Below are positions 1 to 8,222 of a stretch of DNA of 64,000 nt, one piece after another. The notes beneath the pieces are model-generated. The model worked only from the letters and a program-made list of their open reading frames with translations. It did no database searches and was not told the DNA's origin. Every line of letters begins with the position of its first letter. Position 1 is the first letter of the stretch. The DNA comes from SAR116 cluster bacterium AG-426-I14 (GTDB taxonomy: Bacteria > Pseudomonadota > Alphaproteobacteria > Puniceispirillales > Marisalimonadaceae), in contig QCNS01000004.1 of NCBI GenBank assembly GCA_003210055.1, positions 34,403 to 98,402 on the forward strand, in the 5' to 3' direction. Both the position numbers and the translations under genes were made by a program.

Positions 1-143
1 CTTATATTGTCTTTCAACAAAAAATTTATTAATTTTTTTTCAATTTTGAGGATTATATTTGATTTTGCTTTTAAAAATTTAATTGATGTACCAACGTTAT
101 CTTTTTTGTTAAGCACAATTGCATCAAAGTTTTTAGCATTCAT
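1..143 (-). CDS. SAF-domain small subunit of a UxaA/SuyA-type dehydratase or lyase (3' end outside window)
   Basis: The 47 residues visible begin MNAKNFDAIVLNKKDNVGTS and match the start of the SAF domain that forms the N-terminal part of altronate dehydratase (UxaA/GarD) or the separate small subunit SuyA of (2R)-sulfolactate sulfo-lyase. Its ATG shares one base with the TAA of the large-subunit gene (TAATG), so the two are translationally coupled and probably form one enzyme. The SAF domain normally carries a histidine in its later part, which lies outside the window, so catalytic completeness cannot be judged. It is the last visible gene of the leftward operon. Substrate (altronate-like or sulfolactate-like) is undecided. 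Confidence 0.72.
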   Translation of the reverse strand, partial: MNAKNFDAIVLNKKDNVGTSIKFLKAKSNIILKIEKKLINFLLKDNI

Positions 144-1303
144 TATAAACTCCTATCTACTCTCGAAAAAACCTCAGAAGACTCATTTAATATTTCTCCC
201 CATGTCTCTGTCCCTGAACAAATTTCAATCATTAGACTCCATAGTTCTTCAAATGAGTCATTAATTTCTTTTTTACCCAAAAAAACATCTGCACATTTAT
301 AATCTAGTTGTTCGGACAAAAGTTTACAGGCTTCTGGATTAGCACTAAACTTTATTGATGGAGCAATATGATTGTTAAAACTATTACCTACTCCAGTTGA
401 AAATAGGGTTATTTGACATCCAGCAGATGAAAACCCACTTAATGACTCAGGAGCATAAGAAGGAGCATGCATTAAATACATTCCATTTTTTTTGGGTTTT
501 TCTCCCCAATCAATAACATTTTGAATCTTTTTTGAACCACTTTTAGCTATATTGCCAAGTGACTTCTCTTCAATAGTTGATAATCCCGCTTTGATATTTT
601 GGTGTCCTGGATTGTTACCAAGAAGATCAATTCCTTTGGATTTTGCAAAGTTTTTTTGAAAATCTACTGCGTATGAAACTTTCTTTTTAACTTCATCAGT
701 TTGGGCTCTTTTTTTAAGAAGATGTTCCGCTCCAAGCCATTCAATAGTTTCACCAATAATTGCACTTCCACCGAAATCTATTAATTTATCAGCTATTAAT
801 CCCATTAATGGATTTGCAACCAAACCTGAACTTGGATCTGACCTACCACATTCAAGACCAATTGATAATTTAGAAAAAGAAACTTTCTCTCTCCTTAATC
901 TTGAAATTTCTCTGATTAATTTTGCTCCCTTTCTCAAACCAAGTTCTAATAATTTGATTGCGTCATGATTACATTCATCTAATGTTAAAAGTTCTATAGG
1001 TTTCGATGATTTGACTAATTGAGATTTTATAAAATCTCCTTTAGGCGGATCTGCACTTATAATTAATACTGCACCTACATTTGGATTTTCTGCAAAACCT
1101 ATTATTGCATTATTTTGTCTTTTTTTATCTTCACCTATAATTCCTCCTCCATAGGGGTTATCAACAAATAAAGAACCTTTCAAATAATCTGAAATTTTTC
1201 TTGCAGTAGGTCCAGTCAGTCCAGTTATAGAAATTATTAATAATTTATTTCTAATTCCTACTAATCCATTTTTTCTTTTATATCCCCAAAAGCTGTTTTT
1301 CAT
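143..1303 (-). CDS. UxaA family hydro-lyase, large subunit (altronate dehydratase / sulfolactate sulfo-lyase SuyB type)
   Basis: A 386-residue protein with hallmarks of the UxaA C-terminal domain: GYKRKNGLVGIRN near the start, NPYGGGI, GLECGRSDPSSGL in the middle and NPGHQNIKAGLSTIEEKS later. Family members use a metal centre to dehydrate sugar acids (altronate to 2-keto-3-deoxygluconate) or, as SuyB, remove sulfite from sulfolactate. Here the large and SAF parts are separate coupled genes. I chose the ATG at 1303 (MKNSFWGYKRK) over an upstream TTG at 1318, because GGAA lies at a usable distance before the ATG and the family begins close to this residue. The gene lies about 50 bases after the ABC ATPase gene, in the same operon. 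It has no signal peptide, so it is cytoplasmic. The exact substrate is not readable. Confidence 0.85.
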   Translation of the reverse strand: MKNSFWGYKRKNGLVGIRNKLLIISITGLTGPTARKISDYLKGSLFVDNPYGGGIIGEDKKRQNNAIIGFAENPNVGAVLIISADPPKGDFIKSQLVKSSKPIELLTLDECNHDAIKLLELGLRKGAKLIREISRLRREKVSFSKLSIGLECGRSDPSSGLVANPLMGLIADKLIDFGGSAIIGETIEWLGAEHLLKKRAQTDEVKKKVSYAVDFQKNFAKSKGIDLLGNNPGHQNIKAGLSTIEEKSLGNIAKSGSKKIQNVIDWGEKPKKNGMYLMHAPSYAPESLSGFSSAGCQITLFSTGVGNSFNNHIAPSIKFSANPEACKLLSEQLDYKCADVFLGKKEINDSFEELWSLMIEICSGTETWGEILNESSEVFSRVDRSL

Positions 1304-1353
1304 TTTTATTAATTCCAAAAATCATAATTTTAAACTGCCTAGTTAAACAAGTG

Positions 1354-3189
1354 TTATAGGTAAGGTTTTATGAAATGACCCTCTTCGATTTTAATCAAAT
1401 CAACTTTTTCTGGTTCATAGCTCATTGGTTTAAGTGCACTTGGAATTTCATCAGTCATTATATTAAGTTCTCTTTTCCTTAAATTTGGATCAGCTACTGG
1501 TACAGCCTTCATTAATTTTTTAGTATAAGGATGCTGAGGGTTTTCAAAAACCTGGCCTCTTGATCCAAGTTCAACAATTTCTCCTAAATACATAACAGCA
1601 ACTCGATGGCAAACTCTCTCAATCACAGCCATATCATGGCTAATAAATAAGTAAGAAAGACCATACTCTTCTTGAAGTTCCATCATAAGGTTGACAACTT
1701 GTGCCTGTATAGACACGTCTAATGCTGAAACAGCTTCGTCAGCAATAATTATTTTTGGACTCAAAGATAATGCTCTTGCTATTCCTATTCTCTGTCTTTG
1801 TCCTCCTGAAAATTCGTGAGGATAATTATTTATTTGAAATTCACTTAAACCAACTCTCTCAAAAATTTTAATTAACCTTTCTTGTAATTCTTCCTCTTTA
1901 CAAACTTTGTGTAAGCGCATTCCTTCAGAAACTATTTTACCTGCAGTTAACCTTGGATTGAGTGATGAATAGGGGTCTTGAAAAACTATTTGAACATCTT
2001 TTCTAATTGAAAACATTTCATTTTTAGATAGTGAAATAATTTCTTTTCCTCTAATTTTTATTTTTCCAGAAGTAGGCTCTACTAATCGGACTATAGATTT
2101 TCCAAGTGTCGATTTTCCACACCCACTTTCACCTACTATGCCCAAGGTTTCGCCTTCTTGAAGTGACAAACCTACTCCCTCAACCGCATGCACTTTACCT
2201 TTTTTAAACCCGAATCCTGATTTGATATAAAATCTTGTGGTTAAATTTTCTACTTCTAAAATAGGAGGATCTGTTTTTTTTACATTGTCTTTCACATTAA
2301 TTAATTCATTTTTTTTTGTAGAAACAACATCATCTCCTTCTGCTCTTTTAACGTCTATATTAGAAAACTTTGCAGGAAGAGGCCTTCCTTTCATACTTCC
2401 TAATTTTGGTACAACTGATAGTAATGCTTTTGTATATGGGTGTTTAGGATTATGAAATATTTCACTTACTGTACCCTCTTCAACTTTTTCACCTCTCAAC
2501 ATAACTATAACTCTATCAGCAATTTCAGCAACTACACCCATGTCATGAGTAATAAATACTACTGACATTCCAATATCCATTTGAAGTTTTTTTATTAGAT
2601 CTAGTATTTGTGCCTGTATGGTGACGTCTAATGCTGTAGTTGGTTCATCAGCTATAAGAATAGTAGGATCACACACCAAAGCCATTGCAATCATGACTCT
2701 TTGACGCATTCCACCTGACATTTCATGCGGATAACCATTTAACCATCTTTTAGAGTCTGGAATCTGAACTAAATCTAGAATTTTTTTTGCTTTTTCGTAA
2801 CTTTCTTTTTTTGATAAATTATAATGTCTTTCAAGAACTTCTGAAATTTGTTTTCCAATAGTCATTAGTGGATTTAGAGAAGTCATAGGTTCTTGAAAGA
2901 TCATTGATATTTTTTTTCCTCTTATATCCCTTATTTCTCTGTCTGAAGAATCAACAATATTTGCACCCTGAAAATTTATTGAACCAGATGTAATTTTCCC
3001 TGGAGGATCAGGAATTAATTTTAAAATAGAGAGAGCACTTACAGACTTTCCAGAACCAGACTCTCCAACAATTGCCAATGTTTCACCTTTATTAACATGC
3101 CAAGATACATTACTAACAGCTTTAGTGATTTTACCTCTTACATTAAATTCAACACTTAAATTTTTAACTTCTAATGCAACATTATTCAT
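1354..3189 (-). CDS. Dipeptide/oligopeptide-type ABC transporter ATPase, two fused nucleotide-binding domains
   Basis: A 611-residue protein made of two complete ABC domains, i.e. DppD and DppF fused as in GsiA/YejF. The first has Walker A GESGSGKS (residues 42-49), signature MSGGMRQR (about 160) and Walker B ILIADEPTTALDV. The second has GESGCGKS (about 355), SGGQRQR (about 461) and IIIADEAVSALDV. Both carry the C-terminal oligopeptide-transporter extension with HPYTK. It powers the permeases and binding protein encoded just upstream. Its ATG overlaps the stop of sulfatase 1 (ATGA), so it is translationally coupled to a catabolic gene rather than to the permeases. The transported solute cannot be inferred from the ATPase; the family carries peptides, glutathione, opines and some oligosaccharides. 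Confidence 0.95.
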   Translation of the reverse strand: MNNVALEVKNLSVEFNVRGKITKAVSNVSWHVNKGETLAIVGESGSGKSVSALSILKLIPDPPGKITSGSINFQGANIVDSSDREIRDIRGKKISMIFQEPMTSLNPLMTIGKQISEVLERHYNLSKKESYEKAKKILDLVQIPDSKRWLNGYPHEMSGGMRQRVMIAMALVCDPTILIADEPTTALDVTIQAQILDLIKKLQMDIGMSVVFITHDMGVVAEIADRVIVMLRGEKVEEGTVSEIFHNPKHPYTKALLSVVPKLGSMKGRPLPAKFSNIDVKRAEGDDVVSTKKNELINVKDNVKKTDPPILEVENLTTRFYIKSGFGFKKGKVHAVEGVGLSLQEGETLGIVGESGCGKSTLGKSIVRLVEPTSGKIKIRGKEIISLSKNEMFSIRKDVQIVFQDPYSSLNPRLTAGKIVSEGMRLHKVCKEEELQERLIKIFERVGLSEFQINNYPHEFSGGQRQRIGIARALSLSPKIIIADEAVSALDVSIQAQVVNLMMELQEEYGLSYLFISHDMAVIERVCHRVAVMYLGEIVELGSRGQVFENPQHPYTKKLMKAVPVADPNLRKRELNIMTDEIPSALKPMSYEPEKVDLIKIEEGHFIKPYL

Positions 3190-4721
3190 GACATTGCAAC
3201 TTGATCTATCTGAGGAAGAGCGTCGTTTGGTCTACTTTTTATCATATCCATTAATTCTTTTTGAATTTTAGAATATCCAGGATCGTTGTATACATTATCC
3301 ATTTCACCAGGATCCTCTGATAAAATATACATCTCACCAGTATCAGAAATTTCTTCATAAATAAGTTTTGCATCCCTAGTTCTAGCCACTCTTAAATTTA
3401 ATTCTAAACCTGTTCTTGAACTTCTCAAATCCCATTCATTAAATGCAAAATCTCTTCTTTCTTTGTCTCTCATTATTCCCATTAAACTCTTTCCATTCAA
3501 TTCCATTGGTTTAGAGATTTTAGAATAATCATAAAAAGTTGCAGGAATATCTAATGTTGAAACAGGATCCTCTACCACAAGATTCTTTGGAATATTAGGA
3601 CCTTTCATTATACAACCAACCCTTAACAAACTTTCATAAATAATTGGTCCTTTTAATAAAAGTCCATGGTCTCCTAACCAATCACCATGATCAGCTGTAT
3701 AAACAACGAGAGTATTCTCAGCTATACCCGCTTCATTTAAAGCTGTCATTATTCTTCCAACATTATGATCAATAAGAGAAATCATTCCATAATAATTAGC
3801 TATTAAATGACGTAATTTTTTTTCCTCAGGAGGAAAAATTCTTGACCATTTTGCTCTATGTTTTACTAGACCTTCATCTGGCATATTTGGTTTGCCTTCA
3901 AAACTTTGTTTATGCCACCATGGTCTTCTATGAAAATCTCTTTCAGGGTTTTCTGGCAAGTCAACCTCATCTGGATGATACATATAACACCAAGGTTCTG
4001 GACAATTAAATGGTGTATGAGGATCTGGAAAAGATGACCATAATACAAATGGATTATCCTTATTTTTTTCTATAAATCTTATAGTTTGATTCCCTACCCA
4101 TGTTGAATTATGAAAAGCGACAGGCAATCCAGAATTCCAAGTTTGAGGTATATTTAAATCTGGTGGTAACCTTGTCCCATATTGCTCACTTCTTTTTGCC
4201 CCCATACCTCCTGCATGAAGCCATCTTTCATAATGATGAACATCTGGTGGAGCTGGAATAGCTCCATCTAAACCTGCGTAATGTCCCCCAACCATAGTTT
4301 CGACATGATCAAATCCCATATAAGGTCCATACCAGTCTGGACCAAGTTTTGATAAACTAAATCTACATTCAGGTGTTCCGGTTGGCTCATAAGTTTTGTT
4401 ACTAGAAAAATGTAATTTTCCTACAAAGCCACTTTTATAACCATTATTAGCAAAGGTTCTGCCAAATCCTTTTTCGCCAATATCAGGATTTAAGTCTATA
4501 CCATTATCACTTACACCATGTGTTCTTGGTAACAATCCCGTTAGCATTGAGCTTCTCGCTGGCATACAAACTGTATTTGGAGTTATACAGTTTTTGAATC
4601 TTGTTCCTTCTGAAGCCAATTCATCTAAATGAGGAGTTCTTACTTTACGTTTTTCAAAACCATAACAATCACCTCTTTGCTGATCTGATGTTATAAATAA
4701 AATGTTATGTGGTTTTTTCAT
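3186..4721 (-). CDS. Type I sulfatase (formylglycine-dependent), cytoplasmic, sulfatase 1
   Basis: A 511-residue alkaline-phosphatase-superfamily sulfatase. The activation motif is CMPAR (C-x-P-x-R, Cys about residue 55), in which the cysteine becomes formylglycine. Metal and substrate residues are visible in TSDQQRGD, GKLHF, DPHTPF and TADHGDWLGDHG followed by KGP. There is no signal peptide (start MKKPHNILFITSD), so a sulfate ester would be hydrolysed in the cytoplasm after import. I chose the ATG at 4721 over a GTG six bases upstream because AGGAG sits five bases before it. It lies between the dppC-like and ATPase genes and overlaps the latter by four bases. Choline-sulfatase, aryl- or glyco-sulfatase activity cannot be separated by eye. 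Confidence 0.92.
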   Translation of the reverse strand: MKKPHNILFITSDQQRGDCYGFEKRKVRTPHLDELASEGTRFKNCITPNTVCMPARSSMLTGLLPRTHGVSDNGIDLNPDIGEKGFGRTFANNGYKSGFVGKLHFSSNKTYEPTGTPECRFSLSKLGPDWYGPYMGFDHVETMVGGHYAGLDGAIPAPPDVHHYERWLHAGGMGAKRSEQYGTRLPPDLNIPQTWNSGLPVAFHNSTWVGNQTIRFIEKNKDNPFVLWSSFPDPHTPFNCPEPWCYMYHPDEVDLPENPERDFHRRPWWHKQSFEGKPNMPDEGLVKHRAKWSRIFPPEEKKLRHLIANYYGMISLIDHNVGRIMTALNEAGIAENTLVVYTADHGDWLGDHGLLLKGPIIYESLLRVGCIMKGPNIPKNLVVEDPVSTLDIPATFYDYSKISKPMELNGKSLMGIMRDKERRDFAFNEWDLRSSRTGLELNLRVARTRDAKLIYEEISDTGEMYILSEDPGEMDNVYNDPGYSKIQKELMDMIKSRPNDALPQIDQVAMS

Positions 4722-4730
4722 ATTCACTCC

Positions 4731-5639
4731 TTATGTAGAAACTTTATCTTTTGGATCTAAATGATCTCTTACCCCATCTCCCAAAAGATTAAAAGCGATC
4801 ATAGTTAGAAATAAAAATATCCCTGGTGAAACTGAAACCCAGGGTGCAAAAGTTAAAAACTCATTCCCTTTTGCTATCATAGTTCCCCAACTTGGTGTTG
4901 GCTCTTGTATACCCAAGCCAAGAAAACTTAATGTTGATTCCATCAAAATAACATTTCCTATTAAAACAGTAGATAGTACAATTATAGGGCCTATACAATT
5001 AGGTAAAATATGTAAGAAAACTATTCTGATATGACTCATTCCCAAAGCATGACAAGCCGAAATATAGTCTAATTCCTTAATAGATAAGACAACTCCCCTT
5101 GTAACCCTCGCAAATTGAATAATTCTTCGAATAGATAACGCAAGTACTAAATAAATTGGACTGGGTCCTAATATCGCCACCATAGCTAATGCTAATATCA
5201 CTCCAGGGATCGACATAAACACATCAACTATTCTCATAATTATTTCATCAACAATTCCCACAAAATATCCTGAAATAGCACCCAAAGTGACTCCTGTGAC
5301 TAATCCAAAAATAATAGTTGTCAAAGCTAATGATAATGAAGTAGTTGTACCGTGTAAAACTCTAGAAAAAATATCTCTACCTGTAGTATCCGTTCCCATG
5401 AAATGTTCAAGGCTTGGGGGAGCTAAAGCATTTAATGGGTTAACTTGATCAAACTGGTGAGGTGACAATAATGGAGCAAATATTGCAATAAAAATTAATA
5501 GCATTACTAATGAAAAACTAAAAATATTTAATTTTTTTCCAAAAAAATTTTTTAAACTTTCAAGAAATTCATCCCAAGATTTTCTATATAATAAATCAGA
5601 TTCATTTTTTTTATTTTTAGTCTTGAAGTCAGCTTTCAT
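4731..5639 (-). CDS. ABC transporter permease, DppC/OppC type
   Basis: A 302-residue inner-membrane permease. An N-terminal cytoplasmic stretch and one membrane segment (LVMLLIFIAIFAPLLSP) are followed by the OppC signature HFMGTDTTGRDIFSRVLHG and about five further membrane helices. The EAA loop that contacts the ATPase reads ACHALGMSHIRIVFLHILPN. Its ATG overlaps the TGA of the dppB-like gene. It pairs with that permease to form the channel of the importer. Length and domain layout are normal for the family. Confidence 0.94.
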   Translation of the reverse strand: MKADFKTKNKKNESDLLYRKSWDEFLESLKNFFGKKLNIFSFSLVMLLIFIAIFAPLLSPHQFDQVNPLNALAPPSLEHFMGTDTTGRDIFSRVLHGTTTSLSLALTTIIFGLVTGVTLGAISGYFVGIVDEIIMRIVDVFMSIPGVILALAMVAILGPSPIYLVLALSIRRIIQFARVTRGVVLSIKELDYISACHALGMSHIRIVFLHILPNCIGPIIVLSTVLIGNVILMESTLSFLGLGIQEPTPSWGTMIAKGNEFLTFAPWVSVSPGIFLFLTMIAFNLLGDGVRDHLDPKDKVST

Positions 5640-6583
5640 AACCTGATCCTTGGATCTATTAAGAGATAAATCATGTCTACTAATAAGTTAATTACTGCAA
5701 ATGATACTCCAATTACAAGTATAGCACATTGCATTACTAGAATATCCTTATCATGAATTGCAGTAATCAAAAGCTCTCCCATACCTCTTATTGTAAAAAT
5801 CACTTCAATAGCTACTGCACCACCTACAAGATTTCCTGTTTGAAAACCTATCACTGTGACAACCGGATTTATTGCATTTCTTAATGCATGAACAAAAAAG
5901 ATTCTTTTCCTAAAAAGGCCTTTCGAAGTTGCTGTCCTAATCATATCATGAGAGAGAACTTCAAGCATGCTTGACCTTGTCATTCTAGCTATAAGAGCTG
6001 CAGGGTGAAGAGCTATAGATGCAACAGGAAGAACCAATGCCTTGGGACCAAATTCTTCTACAACCCCACCAATTGGAAACCAATCTAATGTGTAAGCAAA
6101 AACTAAAATTAATATTAAAGCAAACCAAAAAACTGGTGTACTAACTCCAATTATCGAAATTAATCTTGCTATTAGGTCTCCAATGGTTCCCTGATAAATA
6201 GCTGAAATCATCCCAATAGAAACACCCACTATGATAGCGGTTAACATTGTAAAGCCAAGTAAATACAAAGTATTTGGTAAAGCCTCTATAACTGCATCCA
6301 TAACTACATAATCATTAACATAAGACCTTCCAAAATCTCCTTGAAGGGCATTCCAAATCCAATTAAAATATTGTACCAAGATAGGCTTGTCCAAGCCCAG
6401 CTCTTTTCTAACTCGCTCTACTTCTTCAGGATCAACTCCAGAATAACCTTCCAAATCAACTCCTAGAGCAGCATATGCTGGATCCCCAGGCGTAGCGTGA
6501 CCTAATATAAATGCAAATGTTGCAATACCTAATACCGTTGGTAAAAAAGTAATAAGTCTTCTTAGTAAAATTTTTAAAAACAT
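5636..6583 (-). CDS. ABC transporter permease, DppB/OppB type
   Basis: A 315-residue permease with six predicted membrane segments starting at LITFLPTVLGIATFAFIL. The family motif GHATPGDPAYAAL, the conserved RKELGLDKPILVQYFNW block and the EAA loop ATSKGLFRKRIFFVHALRN are all present. It forms the heteromeric channel with the DppC-type protein whose gene overlaps its end by four bases. It begins 48 bases after the binding-protein stop, and a strong hairpin lies in that gap, so its expression is probably lower than that of the binding protein. Confidence 0.94.
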   Translation of the reverse strand: MFLKILLRRLITFLPTVLGIATFAFILGHATPGDPAYAALGVDLEGYSGVDPEEVERVRKELGLDKPILVQYFNWIWNALQGDFGRSYVNDYVVMDAVIEALPNTLYLLGFTMLTAIIVGVSIGMISAIYQGTIGDLIARLISIIGVSTPVFWFALILILVFAYTLDWFPIGGVVEEFGPKALVLPVASIALHPAALIARMTRSSMLEVLSHDMIRTATSKGLFRKRIFFVHALRNAINPVVTVIGFQTGNLVGGAVAIEVIFTIRGMGELLITAIHDKDILVMQCAILVIGVSFAVINLLVDMIYLLIDPRIRL

Positions 6584-6599
6584 AAAAACTCGAAAAATT

Positions 6600-6620
6600 A
6601 CCCCACTTAAAAAGTGGGGT
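6600..6620 (-). terminator. Hairpin with U-run between binding-protein and permease genes (attenuator/partial terminator)
   Basis: A perfect 9-bp stem (ACCCCACTT paired with AAGTGGGGT) with a 3-base loop is followed on the minus strand by AATTTTT. It lies 12 bases after the stop of the binding-protein gene and before the dppB-like gene. This placement is typical of intra-operon terminators or RNA-stabilising stems that raise binding-protein levels over permease levels. Its GC content stands out in this AT-rich DNA. Confidence 0.8.
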
Positions 6621-6631
6621 AATATGAAATA

Positions 6632-8209
6632 TTATTTATCTAACCAAACTTTTCTCAGGTCTTCCATCCCTTTCAATCTTCCGGTTTTAAAGTTTTTAAC
6701 CCAAGGATTTCTAACTGTTCTATGATTTCTCCAATTTGCAAATGCTACTGGAACATCATCAAATATTATTTTTTGAAGTTTGATCAAAGATGGCTTGGCA
6801 ACAGCAGGATCATTTGTTTTAACTATTTCGTTTAAAAGCTTTTCTGCCTCAGGATTCTGATAACCCCCTTTTTTATTATAATTACTAGGATTATTTGAAC
6901 CACCACTATGGTACATATTCCAAGTAAATTCTTGTATAGTTGGACCTCCAAGCATTTGCCATAGAGCAAGTTCATATTTTCCAGTATACATCTGTTTTAA
7001 CAAAGCACCCATTTTTGTTTTTACAATTGCTAAATCAATACCAACTGTTTTTAATTGCGCTTGAATTAAAACAGCTCTTTGAACATGAGCTCCACCTGTA
7101 CCATGAAGCATCTTAAGTTTTAACTTTTTACCTCCTGGACCGTAACCTTCTTCTTTCAGAAGTTGTTTCGCTTTAGATGTATTTTGTCTGATTTTTGACA
7201 AATCATCCGTCTTAATAAAAGCAGGATGCCATGGTGGGAAAATACTATCAACTTCTTCACCTGCTCCTCTATAGACATTATCAATCAACTCTTTACCATT
7301 AATTGCATATTGAATAGCCTGTCTAATTTTTTTCTTTTTAAGAATAGGGTTTTTTGTATTCATTGGTATGAGTGTAAAAGTTGATGCCTTTCCCTCCTGT
7401 AAAATCAAATTGCTTCCTTTGAATTGAGGAAACTGAGATTCTGGGAAAGTATTGATAGTATCTAGTTCACCTTTTTTTAATTTTAATATTCTTACACTTC
7501 CTGAAGAAATTAGTTTTGCTTTAAACCCTCCTAAACAAGGTAAGCCTTTACGGTAGTAATTCGGATTTCTATCAAGATGTAAATGATCTTTTGCCTTAAA
7601 GCTTTTCATCACAAATGGGCCAGTACCTACAGCTACTTTTGTTCCATAGTCTCTTCCAGCATTTTTAACTGCTGTTGGAGAAGCTACTCTCAGTGAAGCG
7701 GCTACATCCCATAAAAATGTTGGCCATTCACCGTTAGGAACAAATTTAATTTTATGAGTATCAATTATCTCATAATTTTTTAAAAACTTTTTCCACATAC
7801 CTGAATAAGGTGAAGCAATTTTTCCTGATTTCAAACGGTCAACATTAAATGCAACAGCTTTTGCATTAAAATCTGTTCCATCATGAAACTTTACACCTTT
7901 TCTTAAATTAAAAGTGTAAGACCCATCACTGCCTTTTTTTGGAACTTCAGTTGCTAATCCGGGTGCTACTCCTAAGTCATAAGTCATATCTAATAGACTA
8001 TCGTATATCAAAAAAGAATAATATACTGGATTAGCTCTTACACCTGCATCCATAGAGGGATAAGCTAAATCTACTGTTCTAAACACCCCTCCTTTTTTTG
8101 GGCATTTAAATTCAGCAAATGCCGAAGAAATACTAAAAATAATAGTTAATATTCCTATAGAGAAAATCATATATATATATGATTTAATTTTGTTAATTAA
8201 ACTTAACAT
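6632..8209 (-). CDS. ABC transporter periplasmic substrate-binding protein (SBP family 5, dipeptide/oligopeptide type)
   Basis: A 525-residue protein with an N-terminal signal peptide (hydrophobic core YMIFSIGILTIIFSISS, likely cut after AFA). The family-5 body carries TYDLGVAPGLATEVP, FNLRKGVKFHDGTDFNAKAV and GTGPFVMKSF. These proteins capture the ligand in the periplasm and deliver it to the DppBC channel. An excellent Shine-Dalgarno, AGGAGG at 8215-8220, stands five bases before the ATG, so strong expression is expected. The gene lies between sulfatase 2 (upstream) and the permeases. Family-5 proteins bind peptides, nickel, heme or sugars; this context suggests a sulfated organic ligand, but that is inference. 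Confidence 0.93.
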   Translation of the reverse strand: MLSLINKIKSYIYMIFSIGILTIIFSISSAFAEFKCPKKGGVFRTVDLAYPSMDAGVRANPVYYSFLIYDSLLDMTYDLGVAPGLATEVPKKGSDGSYTFNLRKGVKFHDGTDFNAKAVAFNVDRLKSGKIASPYSGMWKKFLKNYEIIDTHKIKFVPNGEWPTFLWDVAASLRVASPTAVKNAGRDYGTKVAVGTGPFVMKSFKAKDHLHLDRNPNYYRKGLPCLGGFKAKLISSGSVRILKLKKGELDTINTFPESQFPQFKGSNLILQEGKASTFTLIPMNTKNPILKKKKIRQAIQYAINGKELIDNVYRGAGEEVDSIFPPWHPAFIKTDDLSKIRQNTSKAKQLLKEEGYGPGGKKLKLKMLHGTGGAHVQRAVLIQAQLKTVGIDLAIVKTKMGALLKQMYTGKYELALWQMLGGPTIQEFTWNMYHSGGSNNPSNYNKKGGYQNPEAEKLLNEIVKTNDPAVAKPSLIKLQKIIFDDVPVAFANWRNHRTVRNPWVKNFKTGRLKGMEDLRKVWLDK

Positions 8210-8222
8210 TTCTGCCTCCTTT

